Part shown: positions 1 through 8,082 of the stretch, piece after piece | How the letters are laid out: every line of letters starts with the position of its first letter | Numbering within the stretch: position 1 is the stretch's first letter | DNA from: Burkholderiales bacterium | GTDB taxonomy: Bacteria; Pseudomonadota; Gammaproteobacteria; Burkholderiales; Casimicrobiaceae | NCBI GenBank assembly: GCA_017989135.1 | Contig: JAGNQL010000013.1 | Span: 1-33,648, forward strand | Direction of reading: 5' to 3' | Length of the DNA: 33,648 nucleotides | Notes under the pieces: generated by a model | Database searches by the model: none | What the model saw: only the letters and a program-made list of their open reading frames with translations | Told to the model about the DNA's origin: nothing | Made by a program: the position numbers and the translations under genes

Positions 1-860
1 TTCTCATGAATCGCGTCGCGCCGGTGACACTTGAAAGCACCGCGCATACGTTGCGGTTCCCGTTCAACAACCACCTCGCCCTCGCGGCATGGCGCGTGCT
101 CTACTTCAAGCCTCGCGCTTATCAGCCCGATGCGACACAGAGCGTTTCGTGGAATCGTGGCGCGTATCTCGTGCAAGGGCTTGCGCACTGCGGCGCTTGT
201 CACAGCACACGCAACGCACTTGGGGCGCCCATCGCCGGACATGCGTACGACGGCGCAATGATGCCGCTTAGCGATTGGTACGCTCCCTCTCTCACCGCGC
301 GCAACGAAGCGAGCGTCGCGGATTGGGAGATAGCACAAATTTCGGCGTGGTTGAAGCACGGCATCTCCGAACGGGGAACGGCACTCGGGCCGATGGCGGA
401 AGTCGTTTACCAAAGCACGCAACATTTGCGCGACGATGATGCGCAAGCGATGGCCACGTATCTGAAGGCTTTAGCGCCTTCCGCGACACTGCTTACGACC
501 AACGCCGCTACGAGCCCCAAGGCCGATGCGCAAAGCGAAAAACTCTACGTTGACCATTGCAGCAAATGTCACGGCGACAAAGGTGAAGGCAAGCCGGGCG
601 CGTTCCCAGCGCTGGCCGGTAATCGCGCCGTAACGATGGCCAACACGACTAACTTAATTCACGTCGTGCTCGCGGGTGGCTTTGCACCGGCGACAACAGG
701 CAACCCGCGACCGCACGGCATGCCGCCTTATTACCATTTGCTCTCGGACGCTGAAATTGCCAAGCTCTTGACGTTCGTCCGGTCGTCGTGGGGCAATAAC
801 GCAGCAGCGGTAACGGACCTCGACATGGTGAAGTACCGGAACGCGCTGCGCACACCGTAG
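1..860 (+). CDS. Multiheme cytochrome c subunit of a membrane dehydrogenase (5' truncated)
   Basis: This is the C-terminal part of a c-type cytochrome that passes electrons from a periplasmic dehydrogenase to the respiratory chain. Counting from the ATG at 6, two covalent heme sites are visible: CGACH at residues 62-66 and CSKCH at 185-189. Candidate axial methionines lie in GPMAEVV (residue 130) and HGMPPY (residue 239). The reading frame is open to the window edge, and the sequence around the ATG resembles the middle of the triheme cytochrome subunits of alcohol, gluconate or aldehyde dehydrogenases (about 400-470 aa). I therefore treat that ATG as internal and expect a first heme site upstream. 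The partner dehydrogenase is not in the window, so the substrate is unknown. The stop lies only three bases from the end of the convergent fabI gene. Confidence 0.85.
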   Translation, partial: LMNRVAPVTLESTAHTLRFPFNNHLALAAWRVLYFKPRAYQPDATQSVSWNRGAYLVQGLAHCGACHSTRNALGAPIAGHAYDGAMMPLSDWYAPSLTARNEASVADWEIAQISAWLKHGISERGTALGPMAEVVYQSTQHLRDDDAQAMATYLKALAPSATLLTTNAATSPKADAQSEKLYVDHCSKCHGDKGEGKPGAFPALAGNRAVTMANTTNLIHVVLAGGFAPATTGNPRPHGMPPYYHLLSDAEIAKLLTFVRSSWGNNAAAVTDLDMVKYRNALRTP

Positions 861-863
861 AAC

Positions 864-1670
864 CTACTCCTTTGGCTTCTCGCCGCCGTCGTCCATGCCG
901 GCCGCAACTTGCGAGTAACCGTTGTCTACGTAAAGAATTTCGCCGGTCATCGCACTCGCCCAATCGGAGAGCAGAAACGCAGCTACGTTTCCTACTTCGT
1001 CCGCGGTAATGTTGCGGCGCAGCGGCGCAGCATTCGCGAAGTTCTTGAGCATCGTTGAAAAACCAGCGATGCCAGACGCTGCGAGTGTCTTGATCGGTCC
1101 CGCGCTAATGCCATTCACGCGCGTGCCCTCAGGACCGAGGGTTGCGGCCATGTAGCGCACGTTCGCTTCAAGAGCCGCCTTAGCCACGCCCATCGTGTTG
1201 TAGTTCGGAACGCTGCGGACAGCGCCCAAATAGGAGAGCGTCAGCAGCGCGCCGTTGCGCCCTTTCATCAGCGGGCGTGCGGCCTTGCCGAGTGCCGCAA
1301 AGCTGTACGCCGAAATATCCATCGCCGTCATAAACGACGACCGCGAGAGACCGTCAAGAAAGTCACCCGTAATCGCGTCGCGCGGCGCGTAGCCAATGGA
1401 GTGCACGACACCGTCCACACCGCCCCATTCCGAGCCAAGCTTAGAAAACACGCCATCTATTTCGTCTTGCTTAGTGACGTCCATGCTCATGATGAGTCCA
1501 CCGCCAAGCTCTGGAGCGAGCTTCTCAACGCGCTCGCGCATGCCCTCACCCGCATAGGTAAACGCCAGCGTCGCGCCTTCGCGCTTGAGTGCTTTACCAA
1601 TACCAAATGCGATGGAGCGATTGGAGAGCAAACCAGTGAGCAGAATTTTTTTGTCTTGAAGGATGGGCAT
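864..1670 (-). CDS. fabI: Enoyl-[acyl-carrier-protein] reductase (NADH) FabI
   Basis: FabI catalyses the last step of each fatty-acid elongation cycle, reducing trans-2-enoyl-ACP to acyl-ACP in the cytoplasm. The 268-residue protein is of normal length for the family. The N-terminal cofactor region reads LLTGLLSNRSIAFGIGKAL. The catalytic core SYLGAVRSVPNYNTMGVAK supplies Tyr147, Tyr157 and Lys164, equivalent to Tyr146/Tyr156/Lys163 of the E. coli enzyme. Gly93 in HSIGYAP, a position where E. coli FabI mutates to triclosan resistance, is the wild-type residue. The start at 1670 is chosen over an upstream in-frame ATG (1691) because MPILQDKKILLTG is the usual FabI beginning and an AAGGAAA ribosome site precedes it. 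The gene appears monocistronic and is divergent from the phosphoesterase gene. Confidence 0.97.
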   Translation of the reverse strand: MPILQDKKILLTGLLSNRSIAFGIGKALKREGATLAFTYAGEGMRERVEKLAPELGGGLIMSMDVTKQDEIDGVFSKLGSEWGGVDGVVHSIGYAPRDAITGDFLDGLSRSSFMTAMDISAYSFAALGKAARPLMKGRNGALLTLSYLGAVRSVPNYNTMGVAKAALEANVRYMAATLGPEGTRVNGISAGPIKTLAASGIAGFSTMLKNFANAAPLRRNITADEVGNVAAFLLSDWASAMTGEILYVDNGYSQVAAGMDDGGEKPKE

Positions 1671-1733
1671 GGTGTTTCCTTGAGGGCGCACTCAGTACGG
1701 GCCGAGCGCTTTCTTGATCGTGATCCTGAACGG

Positions 1734-1739
1734 ATTGTA
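1734..1739 (-). promoter_or_regulatory. Possible -10 element for fabI
   Basis: On the minus strand this hexamer reads TACAAT, one mismatch from the sigma-70 consensus, about 64-69 bases upstream of the fabI start and inside the divergent intergenic region. No good -35 hexamer stands 16-18 bases further upstream, so this is only a weak prediction. Confidence 0.25.
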
Positions 1740-1770
1740 TTGTTAGGGCCCTGCTTTACGGAATTACGAC

Positions 1771-2751
1771 GTGGTTTCTTGGCTTCGTTGGTCTTACTGG
1801 CTATGGGTTTTGCCGCCGTCGATCGCGGCGGCGATTCTGCTTGTCGTTCGCGTACTCCCGCGTGAATACAGGTTGTTTGCTCAACACTTCTTCTTCACGG
1901 AATTGTTTTGGTTAGCGCTGCCCTATGCGCTTTGGGCCATGGTGTGTGCCGTTGCCGCCCTACGCGCACGTCGCTGGCTCTCGTCACTCGGAGCGCTTAT
2001 CGTATTGACGGTCGCTGTCACCGCGCTCTACGCGCGATTTGTGGAACCAGGACAGTTGCACGTTCGCGAAACGTCGTTACGAGTCGGTGCGCCACTCCGA
2101 ATTGCGTTGATAGCGGACCTGCACATTGGATTGTTTCAAGGACGCGAACGCACGCAACAAATCGCCGAGGCGCTCAACCGGCTCGACGTGGAAGTTGTGG
2201 TCATGGCGGGCGACTGGACGTATGAGCCGACGCGTCCACTGGCTGAATTGCTGGCGCCAATGTCACGGGTCAAACACCGCGTGCTCTCGGTGCCAGGCAA
2301 TCACGACGAGGAAATGCCCGGCCCGCCACTTGCTGCTGAACTGCGTGCGGCGCTGATTGCGCATCAAGTAGAGCCGATTGAAGGCAAAGTCGTCGCGATC
2401 AAAGGGGTGCGTTTCGTCGGGATGGGAGACCGCTGGGCACGTAAGGACTTCTTACCGGATCTCGACGACACGTCGACACCGCTCGTGGCTCTGGCACACA
2501 ATCCGGAGTCAATTGATCGACTGCGCGGCACGCCGATTCACACAATGCTCTCGGGCCACACACACGGCGGGCAAATCAATCTACCCGTGCTCACGGCCCA
2601 CGTGCTTAAGGCGGCGACGAAACAGGGCTTCAAGGCGGGGATCTACGCCTTTGATGACAAGCAGGTTTTTGTGACGAGCGGACTCGGAATGATTGGGTTG
2701 CCGCTGCGCCTGTTTCAGCCGCCAGTCATTGATGTGATCACGTTCTACTGA
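1771..2751 (+). CDS. Membrane-anchored calcineurin-like metallophosphoesterase
   Basis: A 326-residue metal-dependent phosphoesterase of the YkuE/YaeI-like type. The N-terminal 90 residues contain about three hydrophobic segments (roughly 10-30, 45-65 and 70-90). The rest is a calcineurin-like fold with the ordered metal-ligand motifs DLH (116-118), GD (147-148), GNHD (176-179), an isolated His in ALAHNPE (243) and GHTHGGQ (262-268). All expected dinuclear-metal ligands are therefore present. Family members act on phosphodiesters or lipid headgroup precursors such as UDP-diacylglucosamine, but nothing here fixes the substrate. Translation starts at a GTG. The gene is 45 bases upstream of hslU on the same strand, in the position usually occupied by hslV. 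Confidence 0.87.
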   Translation: MVSWLRWSYWLWVLPPSIAAAILLVVRVLPREYRLFAQHFFFTELFWLALPYALWAMVCAVAALRARRWLSSLGALIVLTVAVTALYARFVEPGQLHVRETSLRVGAPLRIALIADLHIGLFQGRERTQQIAEALNRLDVEVVVMAGDWTYEPTRPLAELLAPMSRVKHRVLSVPGNHDEEMPGPPLAAELRAALIAHQVEPIEGKVVAIKGVRFVGMGDRWARKDFLPDLDDTSTPLVALAHNPESIDRLRGTPIHTMLSGHTHGGQINLPVLTAHVLKAATKQGFKAGIYAFDDKQVFVTSGLGMIGLPLRLFQPPVIDVITFY

Positions 2752-2796
2752 CGCCACCTAAAATGGCAGACTGTCCATCGCTTCACTGCCCGCAAT

Positions 2797-4128
2797 ATGA
2801 CCACGCCCATGACTCCGAAAGAAATCGTTGCCGAACTTGATCGCCATATTGTGGGTCAGGCGGCGGCGAAGAAGGCGGTGGCGATTGCGCTGCGAAATCG
2901 TTGGCGTCGACAGCAGGTGCAAGATCCGCTGCGGCAGGAAATCACGCCGAAGAACATTTTGATGATCGGGCCAACGGGCGTTGGCAAGACTGAGATTGCT
3001 CGACGACTGGCCAAGCTGGCGAACGCGCCGTTCGTGAAAGTAGAGGCTACAAAATTTACAGAAGTAGGCTACGTCGGCCGCGACGTCGACACAATCATTC
3101 GCGATCTTGTGGATGTCGCCATAAAGCAGACCCGCGAACAAGCGATCAAAGCAGTGCGAGATCGCGCGGCAGATGCTGCGGAAGAGCGTGTGCTCGATGC
3201 GCTGCTGCCGCCGCCCCATGCGGTTAACTTCGACGATCTAAAGCCAACCGACAATGTGACGCGGCAAAAATTTCGCAAGATGCTGCGCGAAGGTGCGCTC
3301 GACGACAAAGAGATTGAAATCGAAGTGGCGCTGCCGTCTGCGCAGATGGAGGTCATGGCACCACCTGGCATGGAAGAGTTGACGCAGCAAATTCAGGGCA
3401 TGTTTTCGAACATGCAGCATGAGCGCAAAAAGTCGAAAAGGATGCGCGTCGACGAGGCGATGAAAGTGCTGCAAGACGAAGAAGCAGCGAAACTCATTAA
3501 CGACGACGAATTGAAAACCAATGCGCTCGAGAACGCTGAACAAAATGGCATCGTGTTCCTCGACGAAATCGACAAGATTGCGACGAGACAGGAAACCAGC
3601 GGATCCGATGTTTCCCGCCAAGGCGTGCAGCGTGACTTGTTACCGCTAGTCGAAGGCACAACGGTGAGCACCAAATACGGCGCCATCAAGACCGATCATA
3701 TTTTGTTCATCGCAAGTGGCGCGTTTCACCTAAGCAAACCGAGCGATCTCATTCCCGAGTTGCAAGGCCGTTTTCCGATTCGCGTGGAACTCTCGGCGCT
3801 GACCGTTGAAGACTTCGAGCGCATTTTGACAAGTACCGACGCGAGCCTGACGCGCCAGTACACAGGCCTTCTCGCCACTGAGCAAGTGACGTTGGATTTC
3901 AAACCTGACGCGATTCATCGTCTTGCGGAAATCGCTTTCACGGTGAATGAGCGACAAGAAAACATCGGCGCGCGACGATTGCACACAGTGATGGAACGTC
4001 TCCTCGAGGACGTGAGCTTCACCGCTGACGGCTTGACCGGCCAAACTATCAACATTGACGCCGCGTTCGTCGACGAGAAGCTCTCTGGCATCGTGCGCGA
4101 CGAGAATCTCTCGCAGTTCATTCTGTGA
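2797..4128 (+). CDS. hslU: ATP-dependent protease ATPase subunit HslU
   Basis: HslU is the AAA+ unfoldase that feeds substrates into the HslV peptidase in the cytoplasm. The protein is 443 residues, the same length as E. coli HslU. It has Walker A GPTGVGKT (58-65), the pore loop GYVG (91-94), an inserted I-domain with the conserved [10 protein letters not shown]-like segment (here [10 protein letters not shown]), Walker B IVFLDEID (251-258), and the sensor region [18 protein letters not shown]. The C-terminus ENLSQFIL matches the tail that docks into HslV, implying a partner exists. The start at 2797 matches the usual N-terminus (MxxMTPxEIV). hslV is not immediately upstream, which is unusual. 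The stop codon overlaps the GTG start of the MFS gene, so the two are probably co-translated. Confidence 0.97.
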   Translation: MTTPMTPKEIVAELDRHIVGQAAAKKAVAIALRNRWRRQQVQDPLRQEITPKNILMIGPTGVGKTEIARRLAKLANAPFVKVEATKFTEVGYVGRDVDTIIRDLVDVAIKQTREQAIKAVRDRAADAAEERVLDALLPPPHAVNFDDLKPTDNVTRQKFRKMLREGALDDKEIEIEVALPSAQMEVMAPPGMEELTQQIQGMFSNMQHERKKSKRMRVDEAMKVLQDEEAAKLINDDELKTNALENAEQNGIVFLDEIDKIATRQETSGSDVSRQGVQRDLLPLVEGTTVSTKYGAIKTDHILFIASGAFHLSKPSDLIPELQGRFPIRVELSALTVEDFERILTSTDASLTRQYTGLLATEQVTLDFKPDAIHRLAEIAFTVNERQENIGARRLHTVMERLLEDVSFTADGLTGQTINIDAAFVDEKLSGIVRDENLSQFIL

Positions 4129-5396
4129 GCGACGCCAACAACGCGCGCAACACGGCTCGCCTATTCGCGCTCGGTGTTTTCGTTCCATTCGGGGCGGCGT
4201 ACCTGATCAGCTACGCGCTGCGGACGGTAAACGCAGCGATTTCGCCGCAGCTCACGCGCGAGTTTGGGCTGGACGCCGCGGCACTTGGCTTGCTCACCGC
4301 GGCCTATTTTCTGTCGTTCGCGTTCACGCAGGTGCCGCTCGGCGCGTGGCTTGATCGCTACCGACCGCGGCGCGTTGAATCGGTGTTGCTGCTTTCATGC
4401 GCGCTGGGTTGCTTCATCTTCGCTTCGGCGAACACAAGCACGGGCCTCATTGTTGGTCGTGCATTTATCGGAGCGGGCGTAGCAGCGTGTTTGATGGCGA
4501 CGATTCGTACGTTTGGCTTGTGGCTGCCGCCGGAGCGTCTGCCTGCCATGAACGGCTACATGCTGGCCGTCGGCAACGCAGGCGCAATCGCGTCGACCGC
4601 GCCTGCGCTGTGGCTGCTTCAATCGATGAGCTGGCAGCAAATGTTTGTGGGCATTGGCGTGATAACGCTGATGCTCGCGGCGGTGCTTGCGTTCTTGGTG
4701 CCAGACCCACCCGTGACCGCCGACAAAGCCTCTGTCACAAAAGGCTCACCGGCGGCGCCAGCGGGTTGGGGCGCGGTGGTCAAACATCCGCTGTTTTGGG
4801 CGGTTGCGCCGATCACATGTTTCTCAAACGCGGTCGGATTGTCGGTGCAAGGCCTTTGGGCAGGACCCTGGCTGGTGGACGTGGCGAACATGCCGCCGAG
4901 CCAGATCGGCTCGTACCTGCTGCTGATTTCGGCGGGCATGCTGGTCGCCAACATTGCAATGGGCAAAGTGATGACCGCGCTGATCCTGCGCGGCGTTTCC
5001 GGGCCGTGGTTTGCGTCGGTGTGTTGCATCGCTGCGCTACTCGGACAGTTGCCGTTTCTGTTTTCGTGGTCGGCGAATCCGGCGTTGGTGATGATCGCCT
5101 TCGGCCTGACCCACGTTGCGGGAAACTTGGTGTTTGCTGCGTTGTTCCCGATGTTTCCGGCTGAGGTGCGCGGTCGTTTGTCGACTACTCTCAATTTTTT
5201 GATGTTCGGGCTCGGGTTTCTGTTGCAATGGTGCATCGGGCTCGTGGTCAATCGCTTTCCCGCAGGAGCCGTCGGGCGCTACTTGCCACAGGGCTATGAA
5301 ACGGCGTTCGTCATCATGGCGGTTATTCAACTCACAATCATTGCGTGGACGTTTGTCGCGCTCAACAAAGCAGCACCGAGAAAGATCAAAGCATGA
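4125..5396 (+). CDS. Major facilitator superfamily transporter
   Basis: A 423-residue polytopic inner-membrane protein with about 12 hydrophobic segments and an MFS-type loop after the second segment ([11 protein letters not shown]). Helix 1 carries a charged residue in [16 protein letters not shown], as in many anion or drug:H+ carriers. The substrate cannot be read from the sequence. It starts at a GTG that overlaps the hslU stop by four bases (GTGA), and its own stop overlaps the ATG of the next gene (ATGA). The three genes are probably one transcript with translational coupling. A functional link to HslU is not evident. Confidence 0.88.
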   Translation: MSDANNARNTARLFALGVFVPFGAAYLISYALRTVNAAISPQLTREFGLDAAALGLLTAAYFLSFAFTQVPLGAWLDRYRPRRVESVLLLSCALGCFIFASANTSTGLIVGRAFIGAGVAACLMATIRTFGLWLPPERLPAMNGYMLAVGNAGAIASTAPALWLLQSMSWQQMFVGIGVITLMLAAVLAFLVPDPPVTADKASVTKGSPAAPAGWGAVVKHPLFWAVAPITCFSNAVGLSVQGLWAGPWLVDVANMPPSQIGSYLLLISAGMLVANIAMGKVMTALILRGVSGPWFASVCCIAALLGQLPFLFSWSANPALVMIAFGLTHVAGNLVFAALFPMFPAEVRGRLSTTLNFLMFGLGFLLQWCIGLVVNRFPAGAVGRYLPQGYETAFVIMAVIQLTIIAWTFVALNKAAPRKIKA

Positions 5397-6274
5397 ACAT
5401 CGCGCTGCGTATCCTTGAAATCGTCCTGCCGGTGCTGGCGATCATCGCGTTCGGCTACTTTATCGGGCGTAGCTGGAAGCCCGACATGCGCGTGGTGAAT
5501 CGACTGAACCTCGATGTGTTCGGGCCATTTCTTGTGCTCGCCTATCTTTCCGATAAAGGGGTCGATCTTGTGTCGTTGTGGCCGCTAGTGGTGGCGTCGA
5601 TTGTGATTGTGCTGGGTTCGGGCATTTTGGCGTGGCCGTTCGCCAAACTCTCGGGGCAAAATCCGCGCACCTTCGTGCCCCCGATGATGTTCAACAACTG
5701 TGGCAACATGGGTCTGCCGCTGGCGTTGTTTGCGTTTGGTGCGCCGGGCGTGGCGGGTATGGTGGCACTTTTCACTACGTCGAACCTGCTGCACTTCACG
5801 CTAGGTTCATTCATCGTGAACAAGCACGCTGACCTGAAAGTGCTACTCAAAAGCCCGATGGTGTGGGCGACCATCGTTGGTGCGTCGCTCGGTTTGAGCG
5901 GGCTGCATTTGCCAGACAGCGTGCACGCACCGTTGAAGATGATCGGGGATTGCACAATTCCGGTGATGCTGCTCTCGCTCGGCGTGCGCATGCTCGACGT
6001 CAAGCGCGAGGATTTCACCAATTCGCTACTCGGGGCAGCGGTCTGTCCGCTCACGGGATTGCTGGTCGCGGGGCTGCTCGCAGTGTGGTTACCCATGAGC
6101 AAAACGCAAATTGGCTTGGTGTATTTGTTTGGCTCGTTGCCGCCGGCGGTACTGAATTTCTTGGTCGCGGACTACTACAAGCAAGAGCCGGAAAAAGTGG
6201 CGTCGATCGTGCTCGTGGGCAATATCGCGAGCATCGTTTTCATTCCGTTTGGGTTGTGGTTTGCGTTGCGGTGA
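5393..6274 (+). CDS. AEC (auxin efflux carrier) family permease
   Basis: A 293-residue inner-membrane transporter of the AEC family, which in bacteria includes malonate and other organic-acid carriers. About 10 hydrophobic segments are visible. The family-typical segment around NNCGNMGLPLALFAFG (the AEC unwound-helix region) and the second-half motif DCTIPVMLLSLGVRM are both present. The start is placed at 5393, where ATG overlaps the MFS stop (ATGA) and gives a normal AEC N-terminus; an upstream in-frame GTG lies inside the MFS gene. Two secondary transporters in one operon suggest related or alternative substrates, but this is inference. Confidence 0.87.
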   Translation: MNIALRILEIVLPVLAIIAFGYFIGRSWKPDMRVVNRLNLDVFGPFLVLAYLSDKGVDLVSLWPLVVASIVIVLGSGILAWPFAKLSGQNPRTFVPPMMFNNCGNMGLPLALFAFGAPGVAGMVALFTTSNLLHFTLGSFIVNKHADLKVLLKSPMVWATIVGASLGLSGLHLPDSVHAPLKMIGDCTIPVMLLSLGVRMLDVKREDFTNSLLGAAVCPLTGLLVAGLLAVWLPMSKTQIGLVYLFGSLPPAVLNFLVADYYKQEPEKVASIVLVGNIASIVFIPFGLWFALR

Positions 6275-6419
6275 GCCGAGGTCGCATTGGCTGGGTTGTC
6301 GCGCGGAAAACGCAAGCAAGGTAGGAGTCATCCTCGCCCTTCGTCAAGCGCAGGTTAAACCGACCTGTGGTCGAGAATGACGCCAAAATATTGAAGAACG
6401 AAATCGTCGGGACACACGC

Positions 6420-7808
6420 ATGAACCTCCACGCCCTCCTAAAACAACGTCAATCCGCTGGCAAGCCAATCCGCGTCGGCCTCATCGGCGCCGGCAAATTT
6501 GGCTCGATGTATCTATCGCAGGCGAAGCACACGCCGGGGATTCATCTCGTCGCGGTGGCAGATCTCTCGCCTGAACGCGCGCGAGCCGCGCTGGTCAACG
6601 TGGGCTGGGACGCGGCGACACTCAACGCATCATCCTTCAAAGACGCGCGCGCTACAGGTCACACTCACATCACAGACGATGCATTCGCAATGATCGCCGC
6701 GCCGGAGCTTGACGTCATCATCGACGCCACGGGTTCGCCCGCACACGGCATCGCGCATGTGCTCGCGTGTTGCGACTCGAAAAAACACATCGTGATGGTG
6801 AACGTCGAAGCGGATGCCCTTGCCGGGCCGCTCCTTGCACGCCGCGCGCGCGACGCGGGCATCGTGTACTCGCTCGCGTACGGTGACCAGCCCGCGCTGG
6901 TGTGCGAGATGGTGGATTGGTGTCGCGCGACGGGCTTTGAAGTGGTTGCTGCGGGCAAAGGCACGAAGTATTTGCCGATGTATCACGAGAGCACGCCCGC
7001 GACGGTGTGGCCGCATTACGGCATCGCGCCGGAAGACGCGGCCAAGGGCGGCATGAATCCGCAGATGTTCAATAGTTTTCTCGACGGAACGAAGAGCGCC
7101 ATCGAGATGGCGTCGATTGCGAACGCGTGCGGTCTCACGCCACCGCGCGGCTTGCTGTTTCCGCCGTGTGGGGTGGATGATTTGGCGCACATTCTGCGGC
7201 CACGCGATGTGGGCGGTTTGCTCGATCAACACGGAATGGTGGAAGTGATTTCGAGCGTCGAGCGCGATGGGCGTCCGGTGTTTCGCGACTTGCGCTGGGG
7301 CGTGTACGTGGTGTTTCGCGCGGGAAGCGATGCGGGGCGCGAATATGTGCGCCGCTGCTTCAAGGAATATGGTCTCGTCACCGACAAGACCGGCGAATAC
7401 ACGGCGATGTACAAACCGTATCACTTGATCGGATTGGAGCTCGGCATCAGCGTCGCGAGCGCGGGTTTGCGCAATGAGCCCACGGGCGCGCCGCTGGCGT
7501 GGTGGCAAGACGGCGCGCTCGATTGGCGCGCGGATGTTGTGGCAACGGCGAAGCGCGCGTTGAACGCCGGAGAAGCGCTCGACGGCGAAGGCGGATTCAC
7601 CGTCTACGGCAAGATCGCACCGGCCAACGAATCGGTCGCAGAAGGCGCGCTGCCGCTCGGTCTCGCGCATGGCTGCACATTGAAGCGCAACATCGCCGCC
7701 CACGAAACGGTGCGCTGGGAAGACGTGCAATTCGCTGCGCAAAACGATGTGCAGCAACGGGCGATTGCGTTCCGACGTGAGATGGAAGCGCTGGCGCGGA
7801 ATGGGTAA
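6420..7808 (+). CDS. NAD(P)-binding oxidoreductase with C-terminal SAF domain
   Basis: A 462-residue cytoplasmic protein. The N-terminal half is a Rossmann fold similar to homoserine dehydrogenase/GFO-IDH-MocA enzymes: VGLIGAGKFGSMY carries the GxGxxG loop (residues 23-28), followed by the NAD-domain segments VAVADLSPERA and DVIIDATGSPAHG. A middle domain follows (AAGKGTKYLPMYHESTP region). The C-terminal 70 residues look like a SAF (antifreeze/flagellar FlgA-like) domain, ending in LPLGLAHGCTLKRNIAAHE. Family members are often annotated as homoserine dehydrogenase-like or SAF-domain oxidoreductases of sugar-acid catabolism. I cannot assign the substrate. It stands alone, 145 bases after the AEC gene. 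Confidence 0.85.
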   Translation: MNLHALLKQRQSAGKPIRVGLIGAGKFGSMYLSQAKHTPGIHLVAVADLSPERARAALVNVGWDAATLNASSFKDARATGHTHITDDAFAMIAAPELDVIIDATGSPAHGIAHVLACCDSKKHIVMVNVEADALAGPLLARRARDAGIVYSLAYGDQPALVCEMVDWCRATGFEVVAAGKGTKYLPMYHESTPATVWPHYGIAPEDAAKGGMNPQMFNSFLDGTKSAIEMASIANACGLTPPRGLLFPPCGVDDLAHILRPRDVGGLLDQHGMVEVISSVERDGRPVFRDLRWGVYVVFRAGSDAGREYVRRCFKEYGLVTDKTGEYTAMYKPYHLIGLELGISVASAGLRNEPTGAPLAWWQDGALDWRADVVATAKRALNAGEALDGEGGFTVYGKIAPANESVAEGALPLGLAHGCTLKRNIAAHETVRWEDVQFAAQNDVQQRAIAFRREMEALARNG

Positions 7809-7819
7809 GTGCGTACAAC

Positions 7820-7937
7820 AGCTTTCTGCATTCAACGACTGCCCGGCGGTCGCTTCAGCCCGTTTTTACCTATAGTCGACTAGCGGAATAATCGGTCTGT
7901 AACGCCCACAAAGCCGTCGATCTACGTGAAAAGCCAT
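7820..7937. repeat. Intergenic repeat family, copy A
   Basis: One of five related intergenic sequences of about 120 bases. It begins CAGCTTTC and ends GAAAAGCCAT (imperfect terminal inversion). The left hairpin CGACTGCC/GGCGGTCG is 8 bp with one T-G pair, the core is ATAGTCGAC, and the right motif CTGTAACGCCC is degenerate. It lies between the SAF oxidoreductase and the S9 peptidase genes, ending about 145 bases before the peptidase start. Confidence 0.65.
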
Positions 7938-8082
7938 ATTCTCGTTAAAGATGTGCGCAGGGGCCGCCACGCCCACGCGACGAGCGCACAAGCGATGCGA
8001 TGATCGCGCCGGCGGAAGCGGTTGCGTCGCTACACTCCCTGTCATGTTGGACGCATCGTCCAGCCCGTTTTGTCGGAGCACT

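Noticed and set aside
4397-5164. A 255-residue open frame on the plus strand inside the MFS gene
   Set aside because: It is a frame-shifted shadow of the transporter, Arg- and Gly-rich and without membrane segments.
6630-7835. A 401-residue open frame on the minus strand
   Set aside because: It is a shadow of the SAF-domain oxidoreductase; composition is Arg/His-rich without any motif, and the plus-strand protein has a clear GxGxxG fold.
7951-8082. N-terminal extension of the S9 peptidase
   Set aside because: The extra 44 residues lack hydrophobic or peptidase-like character, while the ATG at 8083 has a ribosome site and places the signal peptide properly.
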